From Scortum barcoo (Eukaryota > Chordata > Actinopteri > Centrarchiformes > Terapontidae), in the NCBI GenBank assembly GCA_023238725.1, contig CM041541.1, forward strand, positions 11,308,044 to 11,372,043: a DNA stretch of 64,000 nt, written 5' to 3'. The notes under the pieces are model-generated. The model saw only the letters and a program-made list of their open reading frames with translations, ran no database searches and had not been told where the DNA came from. The translations under genes and the position numbers were made by a program. This document shows, one piece after another, positions 41,183 through 53,625 of this stretch (position 1 is its first letter; every line of letters begins with the position of its first letter).

Positions 41183-42824
41183 ATTCAGAGCGTGGCAGCT
41201 GTGTCATACCTGTGAGCGTCTTCGGGACACTTTCCCTCGTCTGTAATGGAGCAGAAGAGGGGGATTGTGGGAGAGATCAAGGACAAAACTGATATCTTCT
41301 GCCTCCCTCTCGTCTTTTCTTTTCTCTCCCCCCCGTCTCCTTCCCACGTGTGAGGAAGGGCGGTGTGAACGCTTTTCTCTCGCCTCCTTGGAGGGCAGAG
41401 AGGAGACGGGATGCTAGAGGCCATACACACACACACACGTCCAACACACACATGCACTCGGACAGTGCGTCTATGTGCTTGCGTGACTGAATGCAAATGT
41501 TCCTCAAACACACACACACAAGGATATCAAGGACGTTTCTCACCCACATCATCCACCCTAACATCATCCTGCTGCTTTATAAAATAAGACACGGAAAACA
41601 AAACACAAATCAATAATTGATGATGATGATTTAGAAAATGGAAGCAACCTTTGATGAGGATGTCTTCTCATTTCAGAGATGATTGTTTCTAAAAGGAGCA
41701 GCCTCATTAATTCTGTTTTTAATAAATTCCCACGTTTTTTTATCTGTTATTGAGTGTTTTCTAATCTTCTCCTACAGATGAGATATTTCTACCTTCATGC
41801 AACTAAAACTAAGACTTAAAGTTGAAATCTTTACAATTTTCATTATATCAAACCCCATTTTTATTTTAATACTGTTATTTACGACGTGACATTTTCAGCA
41901 ATGGCTACTGAATATATTTGCATTTAAAATCACCTTTTCAATGAAGTAGTTTTCATAATTACCGGTGCAGTCCTCCGTTCCCACACAGTATTCAAAGTGT
42001 TGTTCTCAAATTGTACACTGAAGGAGCAAAACATGCAGAAATGAGACATGTTGCAGAAAACAGAAAACTGTGGATGCCTACATTTCGTGTTATGTTGCAG
42101 ACCATGTTAAATCACAAGTCTATTAGTGTTCATACTTAAACCATGACACGATGAATCCTTTTAACCCACAGTTTGTTTGGCAGCACTGTAAACGACTGAC
42201 TGATTGCCTGTTGGTCAATACACGCCTCTACATACGACATGTATGATTGTTTGAATGGTGAAATCACTGCCAGTAATCACAAGCGTTGCTGTCAACCAAG
42301 ACTGACGTCTGCAGGTTTGTAACATGGATAGCATGGATCTGGATTCACATACCACCCCTCCAGTAGGTAGATCATTTATCAGACTCGCACATTGAACTAC
42401 CAAAACGCATCAAATTTTTTTTAAGACCCGCAGTGTTAAGAAAGACAGGAACTTGTGATAAAACAAAGTTAAATAATCTGTCAATCCCTTGCAAAAATAT
42501 TTCAGAGTGACGGTTAAAAAAGATCAAAATGTCTATCGTCAAATTGACTTGATCTGCTGGTGCTGGCTAAAAATCTACCAAACCAAAGTGTTCTCATGCT
42601 GCAGCTCACAGCATGTGTAAGGAATTAATGAGGGTGATGATTTTCAGAATAAAATTCACCCAGGTCAACACAGGTAGCCCCTCTCGCTTGTTCAGTTATG
42701 TTGGATTTATCCACACTTTCTCCTTTCCTTCTCTCTCTTTCCTCTTCCTCTTTTCTCTCACCGTGACCAGAAGAAGTTCTTCTGCACTGGTGCCCCTCCA
42801 TCCATCCTTCCAAGCAGAAAACCT
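41181..42824. other. Non-coding region
   Basis: No gene is recognised. It is GC-richer to about 41,430, with a short CA run there and another at about 41,508-41,520, then AT-rich unique sequence. Confidence 0.5.
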
Positions 42825-42859
42825 GCACACACACACACACACACACACATACACACACA
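42825..42859. repeat. (CA)n microsatellite
   Basis: A CA run of about 35 bases is followed by imperfect CA-rich sequence to about 42,960. Confidence 0.9.
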
Positions 42860-42965
42860 GACGGACACCTCCTTCCACCTACACACGTACACACACACAC
42901 CTCGGACGCACATATACACACACACCTACCTCCCACCCCCCACCACATGCATACACACTCACCAC

Positions 42966-43136
42966 CGGCCACACCAGCAGAGGCCTTAGGGCTCAGCCAT
43001 CTGCTGCCCACCCAGACCATCTCCCCCCCTCTGTAGTACCCACCTTCCCAACATATGCAGCCCTTGCCCTGGGTAAGGTGGCAGGGGCACTGGCCCCGGC
43101 CCAGGCCAAGAGATCGGGGTGAAGGAGCACATATGC
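42966..43136. other. GC-rich unique island, possible conserved non-coding element
   Basis: A non-repetitive GC-rich block stands between a CA-rich tract and a TG-containing stretch. It is open on both strands but resembles no protein family I know, and splice signals are unconvincing. Confidence 0.25.
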
Positions 43137-44696
43137 AGCCCAGACGGCGTGTGTGTGAGCGAGAGGAGGGGTGGAAAAGGCACAGAGACATATCAAGGAT
43201 TAGATGGCTCTCTCCTTGAATCTCTACACCCATTTCTCGCTCTGCCTCACCCATATGGCCCGTTTCTTGCATGTTCACATCAGCTCAGTGATCACCAAGG
43301 TCGCACCCCGCAAAGGGCTACCGAGGCCTCAAGCAAGGCAACTGAGAGTGGAGCAGAGAGAGCGAGACATGCAGGGAGGGGAGGTGATGGTTGGCGTTGT
43401 CACAGAGACACCTCCCTTTTTTTTTTTTCATCCTTCACTTCCTCTCTCTGTCTCTCTTCCCTCTGTTAAATCTTGCTTCGGGGCATTCTCCGCCACAAAA
43501 GGCAGAAAAAAACGAGCGTGGCACTTTCATCCTCCCATCATCCTTTCTATCCATCCACCCGACCCTCTGTCTCTTCCGAACAAGATGTGTGTGTGTGTGT
43601 GGGCAAAACAAGCGATATGACAGCGGGGGCCGACGTTTTGTTTCAACGCTAACAGTAATTACATTGACTATTCCAAAGTCGTCCATATTTCATGAGCGTT
43701 CCTTTGCATGCACAGGCGATGCACCACTCTCCTATTCTCTTTAGTCTTCCTGTGCCTCTTTACACGTTCCAGGAAACCCAGCGCTCATGTCAGTATCAGG
43801 TTGGGTTGGACATCCAACAGGGACTTGGGCCAAAAATACCTTGGAAAATACACAAAATGCAGTCGTGGTAACAGTCGTAGTTACCGGCAGTTTCTGCGGT
43901 CGTCCAACTAAGTTCATTAAGTTCAGTAAAGCTTAGTTAGGCATCTAAAAGAACATTAATGCAACTACTTTGCAGAAAAAAAATTAATTGGCATCTGTAT
44001 TAATTTGGATGAATGCAGTAGAGACAATGTTTGTAATTGGATTTCCCAAATGTCCTCAATATGTCAGTTTGTTGACAACAAAAGCGCCTAAAACGTATCA
44101 TTGGCTGCAAAGGAAACAATAACGGTTTTGTCATTTTTCATTCGCCAGAAACAAAGATTGGTCAAAAACAAAATCCAATTGTGCCGACAATTCCCATAAT
44201 CCCCATAAATCACAGCAAATACTGTACACACATAAATCTGATGACAAAAAAGTGAATATATTATTAATTAGTATGATGAAAAATACCATATAAAGAAGTT
44301 TATCCTATGTTCCTGGGTACATCTACTATGAAATATAAATATAATGAATGAACAGGCTGGCAGAGAAAAATGCAAAGAATCAAGCTGATATTGTGATTCT
44401 ATTATACTAGTAGTATTACAACTCTTTGACCATGTCCTTTCCAAATGACAACTCTGATATATGTACAGTATGTTCTGCAGTGTTTGTACATGCTGTCACA
44501 AAGATGTTGAGGTCTGTAGTCAGTTTTCAGGGTCGTAGTTCAGTCACACTCAGGGCTGTAGTGATCTGTGTATCCACGCTGCTGACATTTGACCCACAAA
44601 CCCCGCTTCTTTTTGCAGTTTGCATGCAGTGGAAAAATATGATATTTCTAGATGATTGCGATAAGAAATCACTGAGTTGCATCTTTCTGTTTTAAC
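43137..44696. other. Non-coding region
   Basis: Nothing gene-like. Pyrimidine-rich sequence lies at about 43,408-43,470, a short TG run at 43,587-43,600, then AT-rich unique sequence. Confidence 0.5.
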
Positions 44697-44875
44697 AATG
44701 CTAAGAGCCTGCAGATGCTAACATCAGCGTCATAAAACACAGCTGACGTCGATGGGAATGTCTTTAGTTTTGCAGATATTTGATCATAAATTAAAGGCGA
44801 AATTGAAATTTTGACCCAACGATGGTGCGAGATGGAAAGACAATCTGATGGGAACAAAATAAAAACCAAAACGTT
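44697..44875. mobile_element. Degenerate teleost interspersed repeat
   Basis: The order of motifs acagctgacgtcgatgggaa, tctttagttttgcagatatt, gatcataaattaaa, gaaattgaaattttgaccca and gatggtgcgagatgg matches a common percomorph non-coding repeat (opening with gctaacat-type units, then gatgggaatgt, ttttgcaggtatttggtcat, aaattttgacctgatg). There is no open frame. Recognition is from memory of the repeat, not from a search. Confidence 0.55.
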
Positions 44876-47800
44876 GAACCTGCAGTGTGTTTTATTAAGT
44901 AAATTATAAGTTATTTGTCAGGTTATATTTCCGGTATCGTACTGTAGATAAAAATCTAATCTCTGTATGAGAAGCTAAGACTCTTTTTTTCTGTCTCTTT
45001 TTTCTTTTTATCTGACAGAAGATTAAGCTGTTACGCACGTGTGTGGAAAAAAAAAAAAAGGTGAGTGGGAGATAATAAGTGTGTATGTGAGAGAGAATTT
45101 ATGTTTGTGTGTGTGTGTGTGTGCGTGCGTGCTGCGTCTGATGGATCAGTGATTAAATAAATAATGGTAACCTTTCCTGTAACCTTTCCCCCCCTCCCCA
45201 GCCCCCGTCTGACCTTACAAGACCCACGCACATTAAAGACTCCTCTCTTTTCCTTCATCTCTCCCCTCTTGCTCACCCCCCCTCCCCATCATCTGTCTTC
45301 ACCTCTTTTACATAACTCTGTTATTCTCTCACTCGTGAGTACTTCCTTTGCTTCTCTGCCTCCTCTGTCCTCATGCCATCTTAATTAATCTCACACGACT
45401 GTTTTTATATTTCTCACTGTGATGAAACAGTATTATAATACGTTTAATGTTACTTTTAATTCTGACTATCTCTTGAAACCTCAACAGTGATTCCATGAAA
45501 GTTGCAGTACTATGTGCTAGCAGGGGTTAACTAAAAGAAATTTATATCTTGAAGTCGATTAACAGCTGCATGCATCTCATCTGCACCATTTTAGTGTCCG
45601 TTTTTGTGTTTTTTCCATGCATATAGCTCATCATCTATGGCACTAGGAGAGAGGATGTTCCTTTTCTTAATCCTGCATGCAAAACTCTGATTGTTTGACT
45701 GTTTCACCAACCAGAAATAGCCACCAGTGAGCATCAGACTAAATAGTCACACATATCGAGAGCAGAAGTGAAGCAGGAACTTTGCTCTTAATGTAAGAAA
45801 ACTTCAATTACAAACCCACTTACATTTATAACTACACTAATAATTAAAAATACAGCTGAATAGAAGAGTCGAGCTCATGGCTGCAGCTTGCTAAAACACA
45901 TTTAGACAGCAAAGATTACAACTATAAAGTTGAAAGAACGACTTTTCTTATCCTCATTTTTCAGCCATTTTTATACAAACTCAGACTAAGTCACTTCCTA
46001 CAGGTTTCTCTTTCTGCCCCCCTTCACTCCTTTCACCAGTCCAACCCCCACCAGTAAAAAAAGGTTCGACTGTTTCCTTATTTTAGCATTAATCTCTGTG
46101 TGTGGTTGTCGGTGTGAGTGTGATCTTTAAGATCTGCGGGTTCAAACGACTACTCCCACCACGCCTTGCCACTGAACTCACCGAGAGGTCGCTGAGACAC
46201 CGCAATGCGCGCAAATGTGTGCATGTGTGTGTGTGAGCTGACTCCCCGATCTCCTGCTCTAATACCCTGAGGACCTTTGGTTCCTTAACGATAGGAGGTC
46301 CTAAGCAACTAAAATCCACACACCCATGCGTAAACACACACACACACTGCACACACTAGCGCAACACACACATCTTCAGAGGATATCAAAGATTAGACAT
46401 CAATCATTCTCACCTCTTGAAGTCTTGAAGAACAAGCACCTCATACGAAAGGTCAGCCGCGCGCCTGGAGAGCCACGACAAAATCAATATGCAATGATGA
46501 AGGATGAGGAGGAGGAACAGAAGGAGGATGATGATGACAGACACAAAGAGAGAGAGGATGTTGATGGTGGATATTAGCAGATGAAGATGAGAAATGATGA
46601 TTTTACTTCTTTTGTGTGGCTCTGCTTGTTATTCTGATTGACCGTCTTTCATCTTTTTTATCAATCAAACATGTAAAACTTGAGTTGGTGACGTAGTTAA
46701 CATGAGTTTTGGACCTTCTGTCATACTCCCAATAATGAGGGTGTGCCTGCCCTTTGAATAGAGCTCCATTCAGATTCAACTTAGAGTTTTAGAAATGAAT
46801 AAATTAAGGTGAAAAAGGAGCATCGATATTCGAGCTTATGTCTACTGACCTCGAGTGATCAACAACTCCATGTTTTGCCACTTTGTCCGACACTTTAGGC
46901 TCAGGTTATGTTCGAGTTTGGCTATTATCAAACGTTATTCATTAAGAAGTTTCTCTCGCCAAAATAATCTGCATCCCTGAATATCATTTGGTGCAAACAG
47001 AGGAGAGGGGAGAGGAGACAAAAGTCATAGCGTTGTATTATCCCAGTAATCTAACATCAGGACTGGATGAAATAAAGAGAAAAAATAACATGAAAGTGCA
47101 GAATCAGTGTGGATATTTTGTCAGCTCTCATGTTGAAAGTCATCTAAAACTCACGCCACATGTAGACCTTTACATGTGTATTACAGATCTTGCATAATTG
47201 TTATCCTCAAGTCCACTTTTCTACTTCTCGACAATAATAGATGTTCCTCTCCTGCCGGTTTGAACTTCAGTGCAGTTCTGTTGTGCTGAACTTTGCTTGG
47301 CCTGGAGTGCTGAGTAACTGATTGAGATAGGAAGCGGCGAGGCTTATCTCTGAGCGCTTGGTGTTTGGATACGTATGATGTCAGACCAGTTCTCATAAAG
47401 CTTTCTAGGCTGCGTGCACAGATAAGCTCTGGGATCTGGAGGAGGTAGAGACATATGCAGGTAGCAAACAAGACACAATTGAAATTGGAGCAAGAGAAAG
47501 GGCCCCGTTTTCTGTTTGTTTGTGATGTTCTTCTGCGCCGGGCCTACTTTAGCTCGCTGTACTCCCTGAGCAGTGACCGGAGCAGCGAGGCCCCCCGCAC
47601 CCTCCCGTCCAAGCACTTGGAAACTGGAACGAGGCGAGGAGAAAGAGAGGATGGATGGGAAAGAAAGGGAGCGATGCGATGGGGGAGAAAATGGATGGAG
47701 CGCAAAGAAAGGAGAGGACAGGAGAAGAGCGGAGGCAGAGACAGACAGACAGAGCAGCAGCATATGGAACAGCACAAAACGGAAAGAACTGACGAATGAA

Positions 47801-48044
47801 TGGAACCGAACGAAAGGAGGAGAAGTGTTGGATTGAGGGATGAGAGGGAAGGCGAGGCCACCTCTTCTTCTTCTCCTCTCCTCCTCCTCCTCCTCTTCCC
47901 TCCCCACCCGTGAGAATGCCTAAACACGTGCATGTGTGTGTGTGTGTATTTTCTTCCTCGTCAGATCTGCCGTGCTTTCATTCGCACACAAAGACGGGAC
48001 GTAGACGTACCTGGCACAGGGGGACGTGAAGGAGCTGGCAGAGA
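44876..48044. other. Non-coding region with a purine/pyrimidine switch
   Basis: No gene is confirmed. It contains TG runs at about 45,106-45,124, short CA/TG runs at 46,212-46,232 and 46,335-46,347, a purine-rich block at 46,497-46,560, an exon-like segment at 47,544-47,623 and a purine block followed by a pyrimidine block at 47,630-47,909. Confidence 0.45.
47630..47909. repeat. Purine tract followed by pyrimidine tract
   Basis: About 47,630-47,830 is strongly purine-rich on the plus strand, and 47,859-47,909 is almost pure pyrimidine ((CTT)n, (CCT)n). Similar composition on opposite strands could allow fold-back or triplex formation. The translated Arg/Glu and Ser/Leu frames are not genes. 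Confidence 0.7.
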
Positions 48045-48076
<32 letters not shown>

Positions 48077-48191
48077 CACAGATAAAGAGACACTGGCTCA
48101 CCTGCCTGGCAGACAAGAGTGCCTGTGAGAGGATGGCCTGTCTGTCTGAGATGTCCCACTTAACACCACACACAGACACACACACACACAC
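48045..48191. repeat. Opposed (TG)n and (CA)n pair
   Basis: TG occupies 48,045-48,065 and CA 48,166-48,191, with a 100-base spacer. Confidence 0.9.
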
Positions 48192-49210
48192 TTAACCCAC
48201 TCACTTCCTCCTTCTTTCTTCCTCTCTGTTTCTGCATATATTTGACAGTGTTTGGACATTTATTACTTTAGTATTTCATGCGATGATGTCCAAATTTTAG
48301 AGACGATGGTGTACGTTTAAATTAAAGGATCACATCTCTTAATAACTTGAGTCTTAATTTTGTAACTGTGGCCATCTTTAATATCAGTAATAGGTCTAAT
48401 AACATAGTACTTGAGTACTTGCCTGAGAAAACGTCAGCGACTTTGACGCCTTTGATTGCAGCAGCCTTAAACACACACATTTTTTATGACACTGACAAAG
48501 AAACTGTGGCTAATGTGAATCACTCACAACATAGTCAAGACCTGAACTAAAGTAACCCTTTAAATAAAACCACCAGGTTAGCCAAATGAACATGATGAGA
48601 AAGGGGAGGAAGTAAAAGTAAAAGAAGGGATTTTAACGGACATCTTCTGTGCTCACTTTTGATTTTATCAGCCTTTAAAATGTCTTAATGTGTCAGTTCA
48701 CCCACATCATGGAAGAGAAATATCTTGAGAAGAATTAAGTGCTGCGACAGCTTCATGAATAGTGATGTTGGTCTGGGGTCATTTGAGTTTGTGATCAAAT
48801 ACAGTTTCCATCAGCCTCAAATGGGCTTTGTGTTTAGTCCTAATTAGCAAATGTCATAGTAAATAGTAGTATAGTAGAGTGCATAATTGAAGAGACATGT
48901 GAAGAGTGATTTGAGTCCTTTTTTCTTGCTCTATAAGAATCCATTTTAAAGTTAATAAATCCTTTTCACTGGGTGAGATTTCTTTTTTATAATAAAATTT
49001 ATGTGCAGATAATTTCCTTTCCTGTTTTATTGAGCTGTAGAGTTTCGCTTTGATAGAAAAAAAATGGCTAAAAAGTCAAATTACTGCCCAACAGCTGCAG
49101 CAGAATGAGTTTTGACGCCGGAGTGAAAATGTGCCCATGCTAAAGAAATTGGAGGGGTCTGCAATGCGACACAAACAAACAATAAACAAGGAAGCAAACA
49201 AAGTGACAAA
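48192..49210. other. AT-rich non-coding region
   Basis: Nothing gene-like is seen on either strand. There is one A-rich run near 49,059. Confidence 0.5.
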
Positions 49211-49524
49211 TACACACACACACACACACACAGCAATCCACTATGCTGCAATTAGCTTGTTTTAAAGGAAACAAATAACAGTAATTTCAACAGAACAGCA
49301 TCCATAACAATTCACCCCTGGAGGGGATCAGCTATTTGCACACACACACACACATGCACACACACACACACACTCTGGAGAGCAGGACACATTCACACAT
49401 AAGGATACACACACGCACACACACATAGTTGCAAGTAGTCATATTCAAATACAACAGACAGACGGACACACACAAAGATGCACATGCATGCTACACACAC
49501 ACACACACACACACGCACACACAC
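49211..49524. repeat. (CA)n cluster
   Basis: CA tracts at about 49,211-49,232, 49,339-49,373, 49,407-49,427 and 49,493-49,524 are all in the same orientation and separated by unique sequence. Confidence 0.9.
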
Positions 49525-52500
49525 ATCCATTAAGTGTACTTGAGAGCAGCAGAGAGGGTCAGCTCAGTGTCTGAGTTATTACGCTACTTTGTTCTGCCTC
49601 AGTGGGAAGGCTGCACCCCGCACACACACACACAAAGAATTATTATCACCTATCAACACTCAAGGTGCAAATATAAAAGGGTTGGTTTGATAATGGATTG
49701 AAAGAGATGAATAAAAGAATGGGTAAAAAGATGGACGGATGAATGGAGAGAGAAAGCGTCTGGTCGCTGTTTTCTTTGCGTGCGTGCAGAAGTTTGCAGC
49801 CGGCTGGGAGGGTCCAGCCTCTGTCTCTCCCTCTTTATGTCCCCCCACCTCTCTGTCCGTCCATCCATCCATCCCTTCCTCTCTTGTCTGGGTGCACAAC
49901 AATGGCGTGAAACATCTGTGGCTACCAGGTAATTACGGCTGAGCCAAAACAGCGGGGCAGTGCCACGCCGACGAGCTCCGGCACCCCGCAATTAGCCCCG
50001 CATCTCCATCTCCCCTCGCTCCCCCGATGACCAGCGTATTATCCCTCTGAAGAGACCCGGGAGACAGAGGAGAGTGGAGAGGGGGGCAGAAAAAAAGGCA
50101 GATGAGTGATCTCAGAGGGACACGAGTGGTGGGAGATGAGGACGGTCGCACCAGCAGACCCGTCCATCTGAACACGTATTTACACCTCCTCGTTTGGGCT
50201 CTCTCTGGTTTATTTATTAGTAATCATTTAAGACAAATTAATCTTTACTTTGCAAATCCTCAACCTGTACTTAGATAATGGATGTCTGTGAGCACCTTAA
50301 AGTCCTCTGGTGCACAGGAAGTGATGTTTTAGTTTGGTGGCAGCAGCAGAAGCAACAGTAAAGAAAGACTGATTGAACACTTAAAGGCTCTTCTGTGGTG
50401 AAATAATAAAAACAGCAGCAAAGTGTGTCTTTTGCAGCACAACTGCATATGGAAAAAATGTTTACGAAAGCTTTTTGGGGCTGCAGTAAATCTAATAAAT
50501 TGCCTCAAGTGATGTCATTTGAGTCAGCATCTGTTAGGGCTGAGGTTTGAGAAAAACAAAAAAAACTGGGGATGCGAAGTGAGAAATAAGTGAGGTTACC
50601 AGACGTGTGTTAACAGTTTGAGGTGACGTTAGCCACCACCATAACAAACCTGAATCTCCGACCGAGCCGTCAGCGGTTGATTTGCATTCTGGGTAATGTA
50701 GCAACTTTATGTGTTTTTCATAAGTTCCATCTTTCACTTTATGTCCAGGGAAAATAGTTTGAGATAAAGCAGACTTCATTCATTTTTGACACACAAATGT
50801 CTGTCTCATTTTATTCAGTTGTATCGTCTGAATGTATTCTCGTATCACATCATCTGATTTCACTGTCGGTATAAAAAGCCCTCATAAGTAAAGTTGTGAC
50901 AGTAAAGAAGAAGGGAATGAGGCCAGCCAGACATATTGAAGCTCGATAGTTTAGCAATTCAAATTCAAATCCCAGTTTATTTCCTGTTTTTCCAAACTTT
51001 TCCGTGGGGGCAGCTTCCCTCGCCTTCTCACATTTACCGTCCACTGTGTCTTCATTACATCTGTTTGATTGGTAGGTGCACGAGTGTTTGTGCGCACACA
51101 CACTTACACGTGTCGTGTGTGTGTCCGCGCTCGCTCTGCGCTCGATTGTTTGCTTATGCATGTGCACCCCGAGAGCGTATGTGTGTTTCTGACTGCGGGT
51201 GCATTTTATGATGTGTACTTTTTTTCTCTTCCTGGTCCAGGAGTCCCCGTCAGGACCCCTAGGCGTCCCTGTGCCTGCCTGCCAAAAACGTCTGCATCTC
51301 CTGGACCCCCTCGAGGCAGGGGACAGCCAAATGTCACTTGGACCCTCTACAGAGTGGTGAGAGGAGGACAGGAAGAGGCGATGGGAGAGAGAGAGAGGGG
51401 AGAAGGAGGAGGGAGGTGACGGGGGATTGAATGAAAGGGAGACGAGAGTTAAAGGGGGAGATACGAGGATGTGCAGAGTGGCAAAAGACGACAGGTGGAG
51501 TGAAAGAGGGAGAAATCTTAAGATAATGTCCAAAAGCAAAGCACAGTGTCACCACAATGAATAATAGTGAGTCAGGGATGGTTAACTCTAAGATATCTGT
51601 CTTTAAAGACTCACTTGGTCACAAATGTTTACTGCATTTCCGCCTTATTTTAGTATTGTATCAATGTTTTTTCATTCTCAGCTCCTAAACTTTTTTGTTG
51701 GATCTTTGTTTTGCATGTTTGCTCCTGCAAGGTAAATACAGAAGACATCCCCACTTTACAGAGATGGATAAAAGTGATTGTCGACTACTTTGCATGTTAG
51801 CTCACAAACTACACAGTTATACCTTTTATGTTGCATTTACCAGTTTAGTTTTTCTTTTGATTTACTTCCAAGCAAATATAGCATGAAACAAACATCAGAT
51901 TATTAACAAGAAGCTACAAATTTGACTTAATCCTCTTTATTTATTGATTAAAACCAAGGTTGATTCGTTGCAGTTAGAAACTCTGCATCCTCAGGTGTTG
52001 GAGCTTCCACGTATACCGTCCCAATAAAGAGCATTTAACATATTTTTGTCTCTGTCACATAAAAATCAAGCTGCCTAAATGTGGTGTGTTAGCTGTCTCA
52101 AGCAACTTTACAATCTCTGAAATGAATTGAAACCAGTAAAATGTAAAATGGCCGACATAGTGACGAGTTTCATAGACTCAAACTTTGTGAAAACAGCAGC
52201 AAAGCACAACCAGCTCTATCAAATTCATCAACTCGTAATGCAAACAAGAATTTCAGCAGTTTTTCCACATTTTCACAGAAATAGAGTTGTGTCGAGTCGA
52301 AACTCTTAGAGGATGTGTTTTCCTCGTTCGTTCTAATTGGTTTGGTGCGTAATGTAATTAAGTGTTAAATGCAGTGTAAAATTACATGCAGTGAAACACT
52401 TCACATCACCACATGTAAAAACCACACACCTAAATTGCTCTCTGTAATGTTTCTATGGAAGTCAGTCAGGAGTACTAAACCAAAAAAAAAGCCCTTTTCA

Positions 52501-53460
52501 CGTGTCCTGTTTTACTTCCTTTTACTCTCGGGAGAAGAAATTCTCCTGCCCCTCCTCCCCCATTCATCCTCCCTCAGCCCCTTGTGTCCCCCTGCTCCTT
52601 GTCCTTGAATGGGAGACAAATGGAAGACAAGGACAAGACGTCTGGCTCGCTCACACAACGAGTATTTATTCATACAGCAGACTTGGAAAGACGTAAATCT
52701 ACTTTTTGTCCTTTTTAATAGGAAACACTCACTTCAAGTGTGCCTTTGTGTACGTCGGCGTGTACATTTGTTTGTGTGTGTGTGAGAGGTGTAGGAGGTT
52801 GATGGAGGAATATGCAGGCATGAAAACGTGTCTTATTCTGGGTCACAGCTGCCCGAGAGTGAAAAGAGTCGAACACACACGCACACACACACCCAGAGTC
52901 GACTATAGTCCCCCGAGTGTCCTGTCACACCGGGAGACGTACAGTATTGAGCAGGGATGTACATGCAGCACTCGCATGAATAGAAACAAAAGGGACGGCC
53001 TTCGTGCTTTTATTCACTGATTGATACGACGTGAACGCTTCTGTGTGCATTATGGGTCAAGTCCTCGACGAGGAAGACTTGAAAATGACAAACAGATTTG
53101 ATTTCCCTGCAAAATCACAAGATTATTCATTGCAGTCGACAGCAGAAAGCTCTTATTTATCTTAATCAACCTGTGTGGTTTGCTTCCTCTTAATCACCTT
53201 AGCGGCTGTGTATTTTTATGCTTTTTTTTGTCTTGTGTGGCTAAAGCAACTGTTAAAATGCTGGAATAATGCCACATTAGGAAGGTAGGTAACTTAGAAT
53301 TAGCAGTAAGACGGTGGTGTGTAATTAAACGAGTTGTCATTCATTTTACAATCCAATGCATAATTCAGGCAGACGTGCACATGAGAGAAGAATGAACTGG
53401 CTGTAACTAGCAGCTAGCTCTCCAAATAGCACCTACACAGCAATTACGTGTGAGAGATAG
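49525..53460. other. Non-coding region with exon-like and GC-richer segments
   Basis: No gene is confirmed. A GC-richer island lies at about 49,925-50,165. The most exon-like segment is 51,241-51,356. A purine-rich block lies at 51,357-51,520. TG/CA runs are short and imperfect here. The rest is AT-rich unique sequence. Confidence 0.45.
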
Positions 53461-53625
53461 GTGTGTGTGTGTGTGTGTGTGTGTACATCGGTGAAGTTAA
53501 TGGCTGTGCAGTCTAAATGTGTTCATCTGTAACATTTTATCCTGGTTCACCTCACTCAGCCACTGTCACGCAAAAGCAAAAGCAAAAACACACACACACA
53601 CACACTCAAACACACACTCACAAAG
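53461..53625. repeat. (TG)n at 53,461-53,484 and (CA)n at about 53,587-53,622
   Basis: A pure 24-base TG run is followed about 100 bases later by an imperfect CA run, in opposed orientation as in the other pairs. A purine-rich stretch follows to about 53,680. Confidence 0.85.

Noticed and set aside
42625..43278. Minus-strand 217-codon open frame
   Set aside because: Much of it is Val/Cys or Gly/Arg/Glu low-complexity sequence from CA and pyrimidine tracts. There is no domain, and no splice structure supports it.
47344..47933. Overlapping open frames of 187, 129, 114 and 87 codons on both strands
   Set aside because: They are Arg/Glu-rich or Ser/Leu-rich shadows of a purine/pyrimidine tract. 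Only the short unique segment at 47,544-47,623 is mentioned as a candidate.
50850..51539. Minus-strand 229-codon open frame, the longest in the window
   Set aside because: It joins a pyrimidine-rich tract, a short exon-like segment and TG/CA sequence, and the amino-acid composition shifts with each. There is no recognisable domain, so only the 51,241-51,356 core is kept as a candidate.
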